Shown: in pieces, positions 31,889 to 33,370 of the stretch
Numbering within the stretch: position 1 is the first letter of the stretch
Layout: every line of letters begins with the position of its first letter
Assembly: GCF_017545445.1 (NCBI RefSeq)
Contig: NZ_JAFWOM010000035.1
Location: 1 to 33,370 of the forward strand
DNA from: Fibrobacter sp.
GTDB taxonomy: Bacteria; Fibrobacterota; Fibrobacteria; Fibrobacterales; Fibrobacteraceae
Reading direction: 5' to 3'
Length of the DNA: 33,370 nucleotides
Made by a program: the position numbers and the translations under genes
Notes under the pieces: generated by a model
Database searches by the model: none
Told to the model about the DNA's origin: nothing
The model's input: the letters and a program-made list of their open reading frames with translations, nothing else

Positions 31889-32958
31889 TTTCGTTTACGC
31901 CCAAAGAAATCATCATTCACATTGCAAGGCACGTTCTCGGCGAGAAACGCGTTCATGACTATTTGATTCAACGCGGGATAGAGCTAAGGCATTTGCGGGA
32001 TGGGTATGCAGAAAACAATCAAATCGGCGAAGGTCAGCCCAAAAGCAATGAAGAAAGTCGCGAGACTGAGGCCGCGAAAGGAATCACCGCCAATCGCCAA
32101 ACACTTGTGTTTATGGCAGACGGCAAATGGATGCATGGCGGGCTCACGGATAGATTGCGCGGTATGGTCAGTGCATATAAATTCGCTAGCGAACATGATC
32201 TAGATTTCAAGATTTTTCATACTTCACCATTTTTACTTCAAGAGATCTTGCTACCTCATGAAATAAACTGGATCATTGACGAGAGTAAAATCAGTCGGGA
32301 CCGAACAAAAGCAAAGCCAGTGCTCCTTTACCGCGAGGATTTCGACAATGAATCCGCTTTAGAACGGCAGCTGGATGCTTTCCACGAGCAATTCCACTTG
32401 TATTCTTGCGTTGATACACTGGGCGAAAAATTTCCAGAATACTTCAATGCATTATTCAAGCCATCGCCGCTATTAGAAAAGGAACTCGCACATTACAACG
32501 AACTGTTAGGTACAAAATATATTTCGTATTCATTTCGTTTTCAGAATATGCTCGGCGATTTCAAGGAATTCACTTTTAAGGAATTACCAGCCAAAAGCAA
32601 AAAAGAGCTTTTAAATGATGCCTTGAACGCTCTTAAAAATGAAATCGCAGAAACGCAAACTCATCAAGAGTCGCTAGAGTCGTCGAAAATTTTGGTCACC
32701 GCCGATAGCACGACATTCCTCGAGCAAGCGGCAAAATTTCCAAACGTAGTCATTGTCAAAGGAACTAGCATCCACATTGATTTCAACAATTCCAAGAAAG
32801 CTACAGATTATTTAAAAGCTTTTACGGAATTTTTCCTTATTTCAAAAGCTACAAAAGCAAAGCTTTACCGCAATCGTAAATACAAGACGTATCCGTCAAA
32901 TTTTCCGAAATACGCAGCAAGACTCGGACACGTTCCTTATGAAGTTGTAGAACCGTAA
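31885..32958 (+). CDS. Fucosyltransferase-like GT-B glycosyltransferase
   Basis: The 357-residue protein starts at GTG 31885, overlapping the GT2 stop by 4 nt, so translation is coupled. Three short motifs resemble the NodZ/alpha-1,6-fucosyltransferase and plant fucosyltransferase superfamily: GGLTDRLRGM (residues 85-94), SFRFQNMLGDF (216-226) and ILVTADSTTFLEQA (269-282). These correspond to the acceptor loop, the GDP-sugar Arg region and the C-terminal nucleotide-binding strand of that fold. The first 70 residues are not recognisable. A GDP-sugar donor is likely; fucose is a guess. It completes a small glycan operon. Confidence 0.65.
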   Translation: MISFTPKEIIIHIARHVLGEKRVHDYLIQRGIELRHLRDGYAENNQIGEGQPKSNEESRETEAAKGITANRQTLVFMADGKWMHGGLTDRLRGMVSAYKFASEHDLDFKIFHTSPFLLQEILLPHEINWIIDESKISRDRTKAKPVLLYREDFDNESALERQLDAFHEQFHLYSCVDTLGEKFPEYFNALFKPSPLLEKELAHYNELLGTKYISYSFRFQNMLGDFKEFTFKELPAKSKKELLNDALNALKNEIAETQTHQESLESSKILVTADSTTFLEQAAKFPNVVIVKGTSIHIDFNNSKKATDYLKAFTEFFLISKATKAKLYRNRKYKTYPSNFPKYAARLGHVPYEVVEP

Positions 32959-32974
32959 GCCGTACTGAAAAACC

Positions 32975-33370
32975 TGTCATCCATGACCTGTCATTCTGGA
33001 GGCACGGAGTGCCGAGGATCCCCATACAGTTCGCGAAGCCGTCATCCTGAGGCCGAAAAGCCGAAGGATCCAGTCAATTCCTGTTTTTGCAGTACAAAAT
33101 GTTACTGGATCCTTCACTTCGTTCAGGATGATGCATTCTACGGTGTGCTGTTCAGGACGAATCCAGAAGTATCGTGATCGTCATCTAGAGGACCGAAGGG
33201 ACGAAGGATCCAGTCAATTCCTGCTTTTGCAGTACAAAATGTTACTGGATCCTTCACTTCGTTCAGGATGACGCATTTCTGCAGTGTCGTTCAGGGTGAC
33301 GCGTCCGATTGTGCTGTTCAGGACGAATCCAACAGTGACGTTGTGGACGCGTTCGCGGTGCCGTTCAGGG
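32975..33370. repeat. Dispersed-repeat cluster with GGATCC-centred inverted repeats
   Basis: Two near-identical 53-nt units (33063-33115 and 33203-33255), spaced 140 nt, start with GAAGGATCCAGT and end with its reverse complement ACTGGATCCTTC, around a nearly invariant middle. Each is followed by ACTTCGTTCAGGATGA. TGTGCTGTTCAGGACGAATCC occurs near 33143 and again near 33312, and the pieces TCATTCTGGAGGCACGGAGT and GTCATCCTGA are further members. These are the kind of intergenic repeat seen in many copies in bacterial genomes. No protein gene is supported here. Confidence 0.85.

Noticed and set aside
32983..33177. 64-residue frame in the 3' repeat region
   Set aside because: Consists of dispersed repeat sequence; not a protein gene.
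1..33370. tRNA or rRNA genes
   Set aside because: No cloverleaf with CCA-type end or TTCGANNC arm, and no rRNA-like sequence, was noticed; a dedicated tRNA scan was not possible.

Overview
The window looks like the chromosome of a Fibrobacter (F. succinogenes group), a rumen or gut fibre degrader. Three things point there: a lipoprotein with two tandem copies of the 'Fibrobacter succinogenes major paralogous' (FISUMP) domain joined by poly-serine linkers; a secreted GH30 xylanase ending in a type IX secretion-type sorting tail; and serine-rich lipoproteins with the same linker style. Assignments rest on motifs read by eye; no searches were run.

Layout. (1) 1-3255: an AT-rich gene end abuts carB, which has lost about 54 N-terminal residues; a strong terminator follows. 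(2) 3256-7370: an AT-rich accessory island with a HEPN-like protein, a RhuM-family protein with a probable leaderless promoter, an orphan RelB-like antitoxin, and an Rpn-type PD-(D/E)XK nuclease whose C-terminal tail is duplicated as a free-standing small gene. (3) 7375-20158: GH30 xylanase, a membrane-anchored unknown, an FMN reductase-like protein lacking the usual cysteine loop, adk, clpC, lolD, a frameshifted FISUMP lipoprotein gene, lolC/E, a four-helix-bundle (IVS-type) gene between inverted repeats, and lysS. (4) 20576-23043: ilvB-ilvN with a good promoter and a terminator. (5) 23119-26835: the most unusual part. Three 39-nt inverted-repeat units spaced exactly 95 nt apart lie upstream of a promoter, then three paralogous serine-rich lipoproteins, then a radical SAM/SPASM enzyme that overlaps the last of them by 4 nt. 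(6) 27058-30271: a small membrane protein, a lipoprotein, an iron superoxide dismutase and two single-span membrane proteins. (7) 30390-32958: a tightly packed three-gene operon with a GT2 glycosyltransferase and a fucosyltransferase-like protein. (8) 32975-33370: repeats carrying GGATCC-centred inverted repeats.

The candidate new system is region 5. The three lipoproteins share a 36-residue signal peptide with the lipobox cysteine at residue 37 in each, a conserved block near residues 61-102, variable serine-rich spacers, and a near-identical C-terminal tail (SMVTTFExDDIxV, or SMVSTYDMTETI in the middle copy). I infer that the radical SAM enzyme modifies this C-terminal tail in the cytoplasm. 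The modified peptide would then be exported still attached to a lipid-anchored serine-rich stalk instead of being cut free: a surface-tethered RiPP. No protease, peptide exporter or RRE (precursor-recognition) gene is present, which fits that model. Chemistry and function are unknown.
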